From positions 372,001 to 436,000 of the forward strand of contig OU452223.1 in assembly GCA_911728455.2 (NCBI GenBank): DNA of 64,000 bases, written 5' to 3'. This DNA comes from Marthasterias glacialis. Taxonomy: Eukaryota > Echinodermata > Asteroidea > Forcipulatida > Asteriidae. Below the pieces are notes generated by a model, which made no database searches, was not told the DNA's origin, and saw only the letters and a list, made by a program, of their open reading frames with translations. Positions 1-11,340 of the stretch are shown one piece after another. Position 1 is the first letter of the stretch, and each line of letters starts with the position of its first letter. Made by a program: the position numbers and the translations under genes.

Positions 1-640
1 ACCCAGCAACATTAGGCCAGTATGAATCCTGTAACAGACTGATTGCGAGACCTGTGTCACGTGACCTATTGTGGGTATTAAATGTAAACAAACACACATC
101 CTCGGTAGGAAAGTGCGATACGGTACATGATAATTGCTGCATATGTTTATTCGATCGAGGCTTTTTTTTCTCGAAATCTGCAAAAAATATTCCAGGGTTT
201 ATACCAGAGACCTTTGAGTGGCTGAATAAAGCCAGTAATGACAGTTTCAGCAAGTCTTGGAAAATTTACAAGTAAAAAATAAATGTGCAGGATGTGTACT
301 AGTGCACGATGGAAAGTTTAAGGCCAGACGACACTTTTCAACACAAGAACTTCAAAGTTTTGAAGCTGAATCATTCACAGAAATTGTAGTCCAAAATTGT
401 GTAATTCCTTTGCCTATTTGAAATTTCGCAAGGCTAGGTTTAAATGCTCACTTTTCCCACCGTTCTTTACCCTTTTTGTACAGTGATTTAGGCCTACATT
501 ACAAACAAAATAACAGGCGATGACTACATAGTCGTCCGACGCGGGTAGTGCATAACTCAAAATAAACCTCTTTTGTAGTAGAATACATTGGCAGTTTATG
601 AAACACTAATGTGATTAATATCAATATCACAACATATAAC

Positions 641-1746
641 TAACTAGGAAGGCCTGGGTGCAACTGAATAGACTACCGTCTGGCGCAGGTTGCTTTGCAG
701 CTAACATTGAAAAATGAGGCATCCTGGATAGCAACCTCTCTCCCTGCGGACAAGTTCAGACCCACGAACATGTCATGACTGAGTGTGCTGTGACAGGACT
801 AAGCCTGTGCCGGTTACACGGTTACACGGTTAACCGACAGTTACACGGTTATACAGTTAACCGACCGATCGTCCGGTTACACGATTACATTTTTACGGTT
901 CGGATAACAGTCAAAAACTGCACTCAAAAGTGCCTCGAAATTATATATCCATGTGACATGTAAGCATTCAAATCGTTTCCAATAATTTACAGGCTGATAG
1001 TCTTTGTTTTCTCGCTACTTTGCATGTTACATTTAGTATAAAAAACATTGAACGCAAGAGGGCCCTTTCAACACAACGCGATTCAATGGGAGAGTGCGCC
1101 CTCTATTGTTGAAGTATACAAGTGCATTATGACAAAACGCCTTTACCAATAGACATGCTGGGGATCTGGCTGGTGCACAAACTGCTAGATGTTTACACAG
1201 CATTGTTATTGCTGGTGCCACACGAAAACCGTTGAAAGCATGGTCAGTGGAGCAAGTTCCCTGGCAATTGCAGCATGTTTACAAAAAACTACACAATATG
1301 TAGGCTTTATTTAGCTAAAATTATTACATTTACGATACCCTGGACGAATGGAAAGAGTATTCAACAGTAAAATGTAAGATCTGTTTCTTCTTGTTTTTGT
1401 TTTTTGTTTTTTTAGGGGTGATTGCTTACAGTCAAAGGGCTGTGATGAAGTTGCAATGTTTTGACTACACGTGCCATCGACATGTATACGTGTGTTTTTA
1501 ACTCTAAATTTTGTTTCTTCGACAGTCAGTTACACCATGGTTACACGGGTAACCGACCGTTTCGGAACGGTTACATGGTTACAAAAATAACCGTAAACGT
1601 ACAGTCTTAGCTTATACAGGACCCCCCTGTCCACTCTCCCACACAGAAGATCCACAACTGGTGACATACCTCACTAACTGCCAATTTCAACAGCCGAACA
1701 GGTAGTTGACATACGAAAGAAGAAGAGAAGAAGAACGTATATTTTT
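641..1746. mobile_element. Foreign segment inside MITE copy 1, with direct flanking repeats
   Basis: This segment is missing from the other two copies of the surrounding MITE. It carries two similar stretches in the same orientation, about 838-902 and 1528-1593, each rich in GGTTACACGG and GGTTAACCGACC words, with about 620 bp between them. The enclosed part, about 985-1470, is a diverged relative of 4,800-5,320. The two share the order of short blocks around ctacTTTGCA, caCCCTCT/gcgCCCTCT, tgGTGCAC and GATGAAG.GCAATG. No open frame with recognisable protein is present. It looks like a separate interspersed repeat, class unknown. Confidence 0.5.
815..905 (+). repeat. GGTTACACGG-rich short tandem block
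   Basis: Several imperfect copies of GGTTACACGGTTAACCGAC follow one another at roughly 20-30 bp spacing. A shorter, related block lies at 1528-1593. The blocks are CpG-rich compared with the surrounding A+T-rich DNA. Confidence 0.6.
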
Positions 1747-2056
1747 AATAAAATGGCTCAGTAACTGTGTTATTATTACCAAAATCCGACTTTTGGTGAC
1801 TCTGTCGGTCAAGGCATGTATTTGCACATAGTTTGCCATCAACTCAGATGACCTAATACCCACAATAGGTCATGTGATGACATGTAAACATTGGTCCCAC
1901 AACTTGTCTATTAGGAGAGAGTCAATCAATAATATAACAACTGCACAGGGGACAAATAAAATTAATCTGCATTTTTACCCTAAAACAATGAACTCAGTGC
2001 TTTCCAGAGTTCTGCAGAAGAAGAACAAATCTAGAGAAGCTGTCTCACCACTAGAC

Positions 2057-3370
2057 TACTGAGGGTGCCCGGTGATAACAAGCCAGCTAAAGGGTCACAG
2101 AAAAAACTGAATGAATGTTGAATGAACCCCACCCCACCCCCAACCAATGACCACTGAGCATGCCTGGTAACATCAAGCCCATCAGAGGGAAGAGAAACAA
2201 TTAAATGAATGTTGAATGAACCCCCATCCCCACTCAATGACTAGTAAGCAAGCTCGGTGACAACAAGCCCATCAGAGGGTATAGAAACAATTAAATTAAT
2301 ATTGAATGAACCCCCACCCCCACTCAAGAGCAGATGTCATTACTACTATGCCCGGTGACATCAAGCCCATTTGAGGGTAGAGAAACAATTGAATGAATGT
2401 TGAATGAACCCCCATCCCCACCCCCATCCCCACTCAATGACCACCGAGCATGCCCAGTGACAACAAGCCCGTCAGATGGCATAGAAATAATTGAATGAAT
2501 GTTGAATGAACCCCACCCCCACCCCCAACCAATGACCACTGAGCATGCCTGGTGACATCAAGACCATTAGAGGGAAGAGAAACAATTAAATGAATGTTGA
2601 ATGAACCCCCATCCCCACCCCCACTCAATGACCAGCAAGCATGCTCGGTAACAACAACCCATCAGAGGGTATAGAAACAATTGAATGAATGTTGAATGAA
2701 CCCCCACACCCACCCCCACTCAAGAGCAGATGTCATTACTACTATGCCCGGTGACAACAAGCCCATCAGATGGCATAGAAATAATTGAATGAATGTTGAA
2801 TGAACAACCACCCCCACCCCCACCCCCACTCAATGACCACCGAGCATGCCCAGTGACAACAAGCCCATCAGAGTTTTTATTTTTTTATTTTTTTTTATGG
2901 AAGTCGCCAGACACACAAGGCCAGTAAGCCACTCGAGGTGTGGGCTACAAATCAACTGTTTTATCCAGGGGCCGTTGCCACCTACTCCTGGGGCTGAAAC
3001 AGGGTAACCCCCTTTACAGTCCATAAGGATGTTGGCTTAGGTATCATCTATCAGAAGCCTGGCTGGTAGAGCAGAAGGCTCTACCTCCCCAACTTTTACG
3101 GAGCAATTATGGTTAAGTGTCTTGCTCAAGGACACAAGCGTCATGACCGGGACTCGAACCCTCACCCACCAGAGCTTGAGTCCAACGCACTAGCCACTCG
3201 GCCACGACACGCCACAAAATAATAGAAATAAATGGCATAGAAATAATTGAATGAATGTTGAATGAACCCCCACCCCCACTCAATGACCAGCAAGCATGCT
3301 CGGTGACAACAACCCATCAGAGGGTATAGAAACAATTGAATAAATGTTGAATGAACCCCCACCCCCCACC
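2057..3370 (+). repeat. Minisatellite, ~97 bp monomer with 4-monomer higher-order unit
   Basis: Each monomer contains TTGAATGAATGTTGAATGAA followed by a C-rich run (cccccacccccact), then a GAGCATGCCCGGTGACAACA-type segment and an A-rich link. The word GTTGAATGAA (ATTGAATGAA in the third monomer) falls at 2117, 2211, 2301, 2399, 2501, 2596, 2691, 2795, 3257 and 3346, so monomers are 90-104 bp. Variant monomers repeat every fourth position: the one with GAGCAGATGTCATTACTAC recurs about 390 bp later, and the one with CCAACCAATGACCACTGAG about 385 bp later. A SINE splits the array at 2874-3213. A single orphan monomer lies at about 4,425-4,555. The C-rich strand runs throughout on the plus strand. 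Confidence 0.9.
2874..3213 (-). mobile_element. tRNA-derived SINE
   Basis: Read on the minus strand, the element starts with a tRNA-like head. It has an A box TGGCCGAGTGG at 3204-3194 and a B box GGTTCGAGTCC at 3160-3150, both matching the RNA polymerase III internal promoter consensus. The body follows, including GTGTCCTTGAGCAAGACAC, a phrase common in the central part of tRNA-derived SINEs of the V-SINE type. The element ends in an A-rich tail, seen as T-rich 2874-2896 on the plus strand. It interrupts one minisatellite monomer, whose two parts lie on either side. No clean target duplication is visible, partly because the flanks are repetitive. Confidence 0.8.
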
Positions 3371-3413
3371 CCCAAGATGTGTTTTTGTTCCATTTAAACA
3401 CATGTCCTTTTGA

Positions 3414-3934
3414 TATAATTTTCATAAATGGAGGGTATTCAATTTCAAAATAGCCAGTAAACTGTTTTGTTTTTTGGGGTTTTTTTTAATCTCAGAAAAG
3501 AACTGAATCTGATGCTACGGTCTTCAATCGATGTAATTACATCAACAATTTAAAACAATTAAAGTGATGTAAATCTGTACTGGTTTAGATGATAGTAAAT
3601 AATATGATTATGAGCTACTGAATTAAAATAGAGCATTTACAGCCTGCTACTTTTTTTCATTTCTTGTGACAGGTATGGTATCAAAACAATCCATAAGCGG
3701 GTGCTACAAAAGTAAATAACAAAATGGAGGATATGTAAAACAAAAAGTCACATGTAAATTAGCTACATTAGACTTGCACTGGTTCCATAGTTCCATACAT
3801 TAATACAAATTTTTACAGGAAATGAAAAACAGTTGTTGCCAATAATGCAGTTTCACGTGCTGTTCAATAAAAAAGTGACCCTAACAGCTGCAGGACGGGC
3901 ACTGGTTTGTTTTGGGTTTAAAAAACATTAGGTT
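3414..3934. other. Unassigned A+T-rich spacer
   Basis: No open frame, RNA gene or repeat is recognised here. It contains short T runs and has the base composition of ordinary non-coding DNA. Confidence 0.5.
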
Positions 3935-4415
3935 GGAGGAGAGAAATGATCATGAGTACAATTAGATGCCCTTTTTTCATCTTTGACATTTAGAGAAGCC
4001 AGTAGGCGATTTTTCAGCTATTTTGTTGATTTTTTTTCGGAATTTGGGCAATTTGTTAGAACAGTGAATCACACCATCATAGCGTATCCAATTCATCACA
4101 GCGTATACCCCTATGCTTCCCTGGGGGCGCTAGTACAACCGTCCAGGTCAAATATTTTAAAAAGGAGTACAGCGACCCCAGTTACTGGGTCTTGCCCAGA
4201 ACATCAGTGCAGTTGTGAATTGGAGTCCTACATCTTCCCAGTACTACTAGACTACCAGTACCACTCTACCAATCACAGTGCCATACTTACAGGAGCAGTA
4301 CTACTAAGCCTTACATGTACATATGTAATACATGTACAGATTATATAATGTTCATGTACAACATAGGTGCAATACATACACTGTACTACGTGACTAAGTA
4401 CATGTAGGCAAAAAC
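3935..4415. repeat. Segment C, copy 1 of a direct duplication
   Basis: This segment matches 5,330-5,795 in the same orientation over almost its full length. It includes the identical run around ctatgcttccctgggggcgc, a shared AAAAAGGAGTACAGCGACCC and the same order of short blocks. It also contains the motif CCCAGAACATCAGTGCAGT that recurs in the two foldback elements nearby. A 121-residue open frame at 3983-4348 has no recognisable domain and is not kept open in the other copy, so I do not call it a gene. Confidence 0.75.
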
Positions 4416-4424
4416 TAGACCGAA

Positions 4425-4555
4425 CAGAAACAATTGAATGAATGTTGAATGAACCCCCACCCCCACCTCTGCCCCCACCCCTGCCCCCACCCAAGAGCAA
4501 ATATAATTACTATTAGACCAACAAGCATGTGCAGTGAAAACAAGCCAAGTTAGTA
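4425..4555 (+). repeat. Orphan minisatellite monomer
   Basis: This is one monomer of the 2,057-3,370 minisatellite, with GTTGAATGAA at 4445 followed by an expanded C-rich run with ctgcccccacc interruptions. It lies about 1.1 kb beyond the end of the main array. Confidence 0.75.
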
Positions 4556-4799
4556 TCCTACATGTAAATGTATAATTTATGGTCCATCAATATATAACTC
4601 CAACACTTGATACTATTTTGATGACACCACTTGTGTAATCATATTGAAATATCGGCCTGTTCGATATTGATAAACAGTAACGTAATTGCATCTTGTTACA
4701 ATTCATGTCGTATTAATTTCAAAGACCAATTGTTTTATGATTATGATGTACACAATGAACCTTAGCATGCCAACACACACACAGTCCCATCTTTTTCAA

Positions 4800-5325
4800 T
4801 ATAATATGGGCTGTTTGCTGTTAGACTTTGTTATCTCACTACTTTGCACACTACAGCACAGGTAAGAACCATCAAATTCTCGCAAGAGCTTTCACAACAA
4901 CTCAATACAATGAGAGTATACACCCTCTGTTGGTGAAGCGATAACATACAAAAATACTCGTAAAAGACTTGAAATACATAAATACTACTAGTCTGTGCAT
5001 GATTTATAAATTAGAAATTCCCCAAATTTTTCTGAAACTTTATCACTGGTGCACTAGCTATAGCATGGGTCATTGCTGGTCTGTGCCTTCGACAACTGCA
5101 TGGTCGGCTACGCAGTTCATAGGCACTTTGTCTTTAGCTTGCTACTAAAAACTACACAAGTAGGTTTTACTTTAGTAAAATGATAACATGTAGGTATACC
5201 ATGGATGGATGAAAGGATGATTTTACAGTATAAATGTAAAATTTGTTTTCTTTCTTGGTTCATTTTTGTGGAATGATTAATCAATAGTTAAAATGCATTG
5301 ATGAAGACGCAATGCTTGAAAAAAA
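4800..5325. repeat. Segment B, relative of 985-1470
   Basis: This is a diverged copy of the repeat found inside the first MITE. The shared blocks occur in the same order and orientation, but with many substitutions and small indels. It directly precedes segment C copy 2. Its class is unknown and no coding frame is seen. Confidence 0.55.
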
Positions 5326-5329
5326 TCAA

Positions 5330-5795
5330 TTTGTAGGAGAGAAATAATCATGAGTACAATTAGATGCCTTTTTTAATCTTTGACATCTAGAGAAGCCAGT
5401 AGGTGATTTTTCAGCTATTTTGTTCAGTTTTTGTCGTAATTTGAGCAAGTTAGAACAGTGAATCACAACATCATGGCATATCCACTTCATCACAACGTAA
5501 TACCCCTATGCTTCCCTGGGGGCGCTAGTACAACCGTCCAGGTCAAATATTTTAAAAAGGAGTACAGCGACCCAAATTACTGGGTCTTGCCCAGAACATC
5601 AGTGCAGTCGTGAAATGGAGTCTTATATCCTCTCAAGTACCACTAGACTACCAGTACCACTCTACCAATCACAGTGCCATACTTACAGTAGAAGTACTAC
5701 TAAGCCTTACGTGTACATGTAATACAGGTTGCATAATGTTCATGTACATCGTAGGTGCACTACATACACTGTACCGAGTGACTAAGTAGGCAGAA
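5330..5795. repeat. Segment C, copy 2 of a direct duplication
   Basis: This is the second copy of 3,935-4,415, with similarity I estimate by eye at well above 80 percent. The duplication spacing of about 1.39 kb also encloses an orphan minisatellite monomer and segment B. Confidence 0.75.
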
Positions 5796-5973
5796 AAGAT
5801 ACAGCTTCTACAGCACAACAAGTAACTAAGCACAACAAAATAATGCTTACCAGACTAAGATCACCAGCCAAAACACGATGTCACACTTACCACAATCTGC
5901 GTATGGTATCCTCATTTTTGTTTGCGGATAATTATTAGGCAATATTTTCTTCCTAAGTAAGCGCTATGAATTT

Positions 5974-6531
5974 AGGTCCATGACATCAGTGCAGTAGTGC
6001 AATGGGGACTTACGTCCTACCAGTACCTAATTTGTTAGTAGTGCTGTAGTACCATACCAAGCCTTAGCCCAGTATAGTGTCAATATGCTGGACTACCTCC
6101 ACTTCTTGGCCCTACGACCACATAGCATCAGGGACTGTGATGACATTTCAAACAAAAACATCATCAATAAACATAATGGCACCGACGGTGATTTACACAT
6201 GTATCGTCAGCTCAGAGATTCTTCATAAAATTACATGAAAACCGGTGGAAGGGTGGACAGAAAATCACTTTAATGTACTCGCCATAAATATGTTATAAGG
6301 TAAGTGAAAAGTGTTTTTTTTTGGGGGGGGAAATCCCACCCTTTTTATTTGGAATGTCATCACAGTCTCTGATGCTTTGTGGTTGTAGGGCCAAGAAGTG
6401 GTGATAGTCCAGCATAATTGACACTATTTATTGGTCTTACTAAGCCTATACCTCACCTGTGCACACAATGTATGAAGCAGCAGCCCTGGTAGGACTTCAG
6501 TCTACGTTGCACTACCACTGACGTCCTGGGT
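5974..6531. mobile_element. Foldback element 1 (~180 bp inverted arms)
   Basis: The left arm (about 5974-6152) is the reverse complement of the right arm (about 6348-6531), around a spacer of about 195 bp. Matching parts include TTGGCCCTACGACCACA against TGTGGTTGTAGGGCCAA, and GACTGTGATGACATTTC against its inverted partner at 6348-6366. The outer ends carry the motif CCCAGGACGTCAGTGGTAGT and its variant. No protein is encoded. The layout is that of a foldback or long-TIR non-autonomous DNA transposon. Confidence 0.75.
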
Positions 6532-6539
6532 ATGAAGGG

Positions 6540-7205
6540 ATCCCTGCATAACGAAAAATGTTTAACAAAATTAATTCATTGTTTTATTTGATTAAAGTAG
6601 CAAAAACGTCATTCATATATTCCTTGTATCCAATGGTTACAGACTGGAAGGTTCATAAATCTTTAAAATGTTTTGGGCACACACTATTTATGGATGTAAA
6701 ATGAAAATTAGTCAGGAAACAAAAATCAGCAAAAACTACCATTACTTAGTCCAGTTGAAACAAACAACATGCATGCGTGGAATATGATGCATAGCAACGC
6801 CAAAGAGGGTGCTGTCTAGTTACTACCAAGTGCATGTAATTGCAATGCACACATTAACATGTGCTCACAACTTTTAGCAAGCTACACGGAGCTCTATTGT
6901 GCACAATTTGTTGCACGCTTATTCTCCGGTGCAATTTGTGCATTGCCCTTGACATTGCGATCCAGCCATGCACTCTTGGACGCTTATAAAAACTTTACAA
7001 GGAAAGGGCATTATGTTCGAGAAACTTTTTACAAGTTCCCGTTTTATTTTAAATATACTTTTCACCAAAACAGATATTATTTAAAAGATATTCAAAGAGT
7101 ATTTTAAGGTACCGGGACCATATCAACAGATTTTCAGCATCCAATATCAGGTGAAAATAGGAGAAACTTCTCTCGTAATTTTGTTCAAATTGTAGAGAAG
7201 CTTTA
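6540..7205. other. Unassigned spacer
   Basis: No gene is supported. An 82-residue open frame at 6859-7107 has no recognisable domain and no splice context. Confidence 0.45.
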
Positions 7206-7207
7206 CT

Positions 7208-7262
7208 AAACCCAGGATGTCAGTGGTAGTGCACTGGAGACTGACGTCCTACCAGGGCTAGT
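7208..7262 (+). repeat. Isolated copy of the foldback end motif
   Basis: The sequence CCCAGGATGTCAGTGGTAGT and the following ACGTCCTACCAGGGCT repeat the outer end of foldback element 1, seen there inverted at 6484-6531. Related copies lie at 4187-4240, 5587-5640 and 5974-6030. Confidence 0.6.
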
Positions 7263-7282
7263 ATCATATATGTATAGCTCTG

Positions 7283-7998
7283 ATACTCCATTGCACTCTG
7301 ACAGGGTTCTGAATACCAAGTCGACAAAACCACATACCGGGTGTCCAAACTTGGGCTCTTTATCACAAATGCACATGTTCCCGAGGCAAAATGCCCTCCT
7401 TGCATCTTCAGTAAATGTTTAACTTGCACTTGCACTTGTGCAAACTGTTCACAGGTGTTGGCAAAATGCGCAATTTCCTGACACCAAATTGCTATGCAAT
7501 ACGCTCTGTGTACAAACAAATGGTCAACATGAAGTGTTTGGCTCAGCACAGGTAACCGGGGTAAATGTTCATTGCACTCCCCAGAAATTCAGAGTGATGC
7601 ATGCTGAATTATCACATCTTGGATCTAATGTACTCCAGACTCTCCGGCAATGACCAAGATATCATCAAGGGAAAAATTGGTGCTAAAAAATGCAAGTCTC
7701 ATTTCCAAAGTTGATGTCACACTGTGCGTCATAGCGTTCGTAGGGCCAAGAAGCAGAGGTACATGTAGTCCAGCGCATGTGGCTAGTTGCAGGGCAATTG
7801 AGTGTCAAGAAATTTCACATTTTGCAAACAGTGAGTAGTTTGCACGTGAGTGTAAGTGAAAGAGTCTAAAAAAGATGCAAGGAGGGCATTTTGCCTCAGA
7901 AACGTGTGCGCTTTTGTGAAAAAGAGCCAAAGTTGGAGACTCGGTATACGGTTTTGACGGCTTTGTGTTCAGAACCCTGTCGGAGTGCAGTGGAGTCA
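7283..7998. mobile_element. Foldback element 2 (~215 bp inverted arms)
   Basis: Left arm 7283-7505 and right arm about 7790-7998 are inverted copies. Diagnostic pairs are GACAGGGTTCTGAATACC with GTTCAGAACCCTGTCGG, and CAAAATGCCCTCCTTGCATC with GATGCAAGGAGGGCATTTTG, which is a perfect match. The spacer of about 285 bp contains GTAGGGCCAAGAAG, shared with foldback element 1, so the two are related. Several short open frames here are side effects of the repeat. Confidence 0.8.
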
Positions 7999-10900
7999 AG
8001 TGTTTGTTCAGTCCGAGTCTGGGATGACAGATACAACCCAACTTTGTTTTGTATTTTCACACGAAATTAAACCAAACTACGTACCATCAATGATACCACA
8101 TAAAACCAAACTATACTTGCACTTGTTAATCCAATAATTGTTGCTTTCTACGGTTAAATGCGCTTACCTCGACAGTTTTAAGTTCCATACTCTGGGACCG
8201 CTCAGAACACATGTGTCGACTTTAAGCTCCAGTTTATTTGACGTTTCGTATCGACAAAAGAGGGCGCTATTAATGAAGTTGGTTTCATGAGTCCAATGTG
8301 CACCACATTTCAATGTATTCATACGCCACATGCACAGGGTGCGACTTTTATAAGAATGGAGGGACAAAACTTAACACTGAGACGTTGACTTTCACAATGA
8401 AGCACGTGTTAATAAGAATACTCCCTGTACCGAAAGGGATAAGTTCCTTAATTTTAAGTATCAGGCAATAAAACCCGTCAGGCCTATCATGAGATTAACA
8501 ATCTAAAATGCACAAAACGTCATATTTTGACTTTCCTGCAAATTCAGCACAATTTATAAAATAAGCCGTTATTAATACTGGACACAAACCATTCACCATC
8601 CTTGGTTACACAGACGGTAATTTGCCAATGGTAAATAAATTGACTGAAAATAACACTAACAGATTATTGGAGCTCCTGGCCTGCAGCTGCTCTGATCTCT
8701 AACACAAGACAATGAAATTAGGCCTACCTACTAATTAGTAGAATGATTTTAATACGATATAAATATTATAACAGAATGCATTAATGAGAAAATACGATTA
8801 AATTGATAATATTCTCTTGATTAAAGTACAGTTGACAATGTTTTTTTTTTTTTTTTTTTTAAGATCATTGTTATGGATTTGTTTGACATTGAGGAACTAC
8901 GGTAAAGGTTTAGGGTGACAAGAGGGTGCACCAATCTTTTTTGGGGAGAAGGGGGCACCTCTGATCAATTGAAACTGTAGTTTCCGTTGGCATCAAAAAT
9001 CGTAGCACCGTAACGCCTTTGTTAGTATGAACCTCTATAGCAAGGCTGAAAGGTAGAAAGAGTGGTCATTGTAAACCATCATGAACGACTTAGAATTAGG
9101 CCTGAAATGATGTATTGTCTTTACTGTTGCTGACACTAAAAGACGGCCAATGCATCAAAAGTGGTACCCGGCTTAAGAGGCCTATCCACACGGACAGCTA
9201 CATTTTTGGCTTTTGTGCAATTGTAGAAAATAAGTTTTTTTGTGTTTTACAGTTAACAATGGCATTTGGAGACGATAAAGGTAGGCCTACCCGTTGGGTT
9301 TTAGTAGAACCAAGTCAACATTAAACCCATGCGTTGAGTAACGGTCTCTTACTGTCACAAAATGAACACTTATTCTGAATTGTTTTTGCTCTGAAAAAGA
9401 AGCCCCGGATTGTTGCTGTTGTCTAAATGAAAATTCAACATCGAAAGATGGTATCGGTGTGAAGGGTGCATCCTTGTGCCCGACTTGTCGTTCATGCTCA
9501 AATGTTTATGCGCAGAGCTCGTAAACTTCGCTACAAAACAATTTAAATCACCCACGGTACTTTTCCCCCAGTTTTCTAAGTAATTTATATTGTCTTCAGC
9601 AAATTGGGTATAAGGGATAGAAATCGATGGCTTTTCTGACAAGCAAAGTTTACGACGACTGAACTAGCAAATTTACAGAGTGTGAATTGTTACATGTGTA
9701 GTAACTTGTGAATAATATTGAAACTTCTCTTCAAAATCACAATAATTGTCTTTGTGGAGTTCCATCAACCTCTCGTAAAAAACGTTCCTGAGAGAGGGCG
9801 GTATGTAACCTTAATGGTTGCATTTTCATTATGTGTAGCTAGAAGGGACATCAGAAGAATCTGAACGGCGATTTATTTTTACCGCCACCACTAGGATTTA
9901 GGATGCCATTTCCCAATAAGAACCACCAAAAATAAGAACCTCCAAAACGCGGCTGAGAGTGGCCCTTTTACACGGATGGTTAAGAATCAAACATGAAGGG
10001 AATTATTGTCTTTTGGGATCAACTGACACTAGAGGGATATCCACACATGGAGCTTAGTGAAATGTCTATGCATAAAATAATAATTGTTTAAATGTCCCAA
10101 AATTGCCGAATAGGCCTAATCACTTTTGACTTGCCTTATTTTGGTTGTCTTTATTTTTAAAGATCTTCAAAATGTACACTGGAGGATTTATAGGCGAACA
10201 CTTATAATGGGATAGGGTTGTTAAACTAGGAATCATACAAATGATAGTTCACTACTGATAGTTATAGACCAATGTTCAATTTAATAGATGCATTCTATCA
10301 ACTTTATGTAAGAACAATGACGCCCCTAACGGCCGAGTGAGGACGCTTTGCCAATATAATGGTTTGGAAAAAACACATCAACGCCTTCGAAAACTCATTG
10401 AATGGTTTTTGTCTGCAGATACTGCTTTCATCTAATCCAAAGGGTCGTAGAGTAGAAATAGTTAAACTGACCTTTAGGTTTCAGAAAATAATTTTTTTTT
10501 TAGTCCCATCATGACCCTGTCAATCTAAAATACATAAAGCGTCCTAAACACTGGTCTTCTTGGAAACCTAGCCTAACTGTGCGACACCATTGCTTAACGC
10601 TCCATTTCTGTAAGCATATAACATCTTATAAGTTTCAATTACGGACAATAATTCTGCCGAGTAGGCCTACACAATAAGAATGAAATACAAAAATACAGAT
10701 TAAAGGACTATCATTCATGCTAATCTGATTAAACTACTCTGATTTCAACTGTGGAAACGCAACAACTTCTGTTACAACAAATCCAATTCCATTCTTTTTC
10801 ATTCGTCGTGATCAACATGAAAATTGCTCTTGTTCTGCACCTTATTAACAAGTAAAATAAACACACACAGTTAATAAACCATTACAGTTTTACTAAATAC

Positions 10901-11340
10901 AAATAGTAACTACAATTCAAAAAGTAGGTAAGGGTCATCTGATGAAAGAATGTGTTAAAACACAAAATGATACTTCAGGTAAAAAAAGACAGCCGGTGGC
11001 AGATTTTATTAGAGTGATTTGGCGAATTTTGCCAGACCTGTGATAGATAAATATACAGATAGTGGAGTTGAGAGTGGTCCAATTCAAAGGATTTATGTTT
11101 GCTCAAAATGGCTTCCTTGTAGCTAAATTTAATACAACTAAGATTCGTATTAACGGTTTTACTAGCAGACTTGGTAACTTTGTCAAGTTTGGTTCAAACA
11201 GCAATGAAACAAACAGTCATTAGAAAAAGGGGAGTCGTCGGGCGGTATACCTCTTTACGGTAACGGTCTTACTTCACAATATTACAATGTAAAAGGGCTG
11301 TGTCATTATGATTATAGCAGTAAATGTACTAACCAGTTAC
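7999..11340. other. Long unassigned A+T-rich stretch
   Basis: I see no supported exon, RNA gene or long repeat. A run of 20 T lies at 8841-8860. The open frames at 9115-9324 and 9370-9642 (minus) show no domain and no splice context. TAGGCCTA words recur, as in much of the unique DNA of the window. Confidence 0.5.

Larger units (their letters stand above)
33..1912 (+). mobile_element. MITE family A, copy 1, interrupted
   Basis: This is a non-autonomous DNA transposon copy with no coding capacity. Its left end (about 33-55) and right end (about 1891-1912) are degraded versions of the terminal inverted repeats that are clear in the copies at 17,308 and 21,236, where the ends read ATAGACCGATTGCGCGAC. 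Bases 33-640 align along their length with 17,308-17,905. Bases 1747-1912 align with the last 185 bases of the 21,236 copy. Between them, about 641-1746 is absent from the other copies, so it is either a later insertion or internal DNA that the others lost. Strand is nominal. Target duplications are not clear. It is the most diverged copy and probably the oldest. Confidence 0.7.

Noticed and set aside
3150-3213. A genuine tRNA gene
   Set aside because: The A and B boxes are present, but a paired acceptor stem is not evident and the sequence runs on into a SINE body with an A-rich tail.
2031-3425. Several minus-strand open frames rich in GGGG and SFNIHS
   Set aside because: They are translations of the minisatellite. 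The repeated peptide follows the DNA repeat and breaks with it.
7220-8041. Open frames of 62-109 residues on both strands
   Set aside because: They lie in the arms and spacer of foldback element 2 and show no protein family features.
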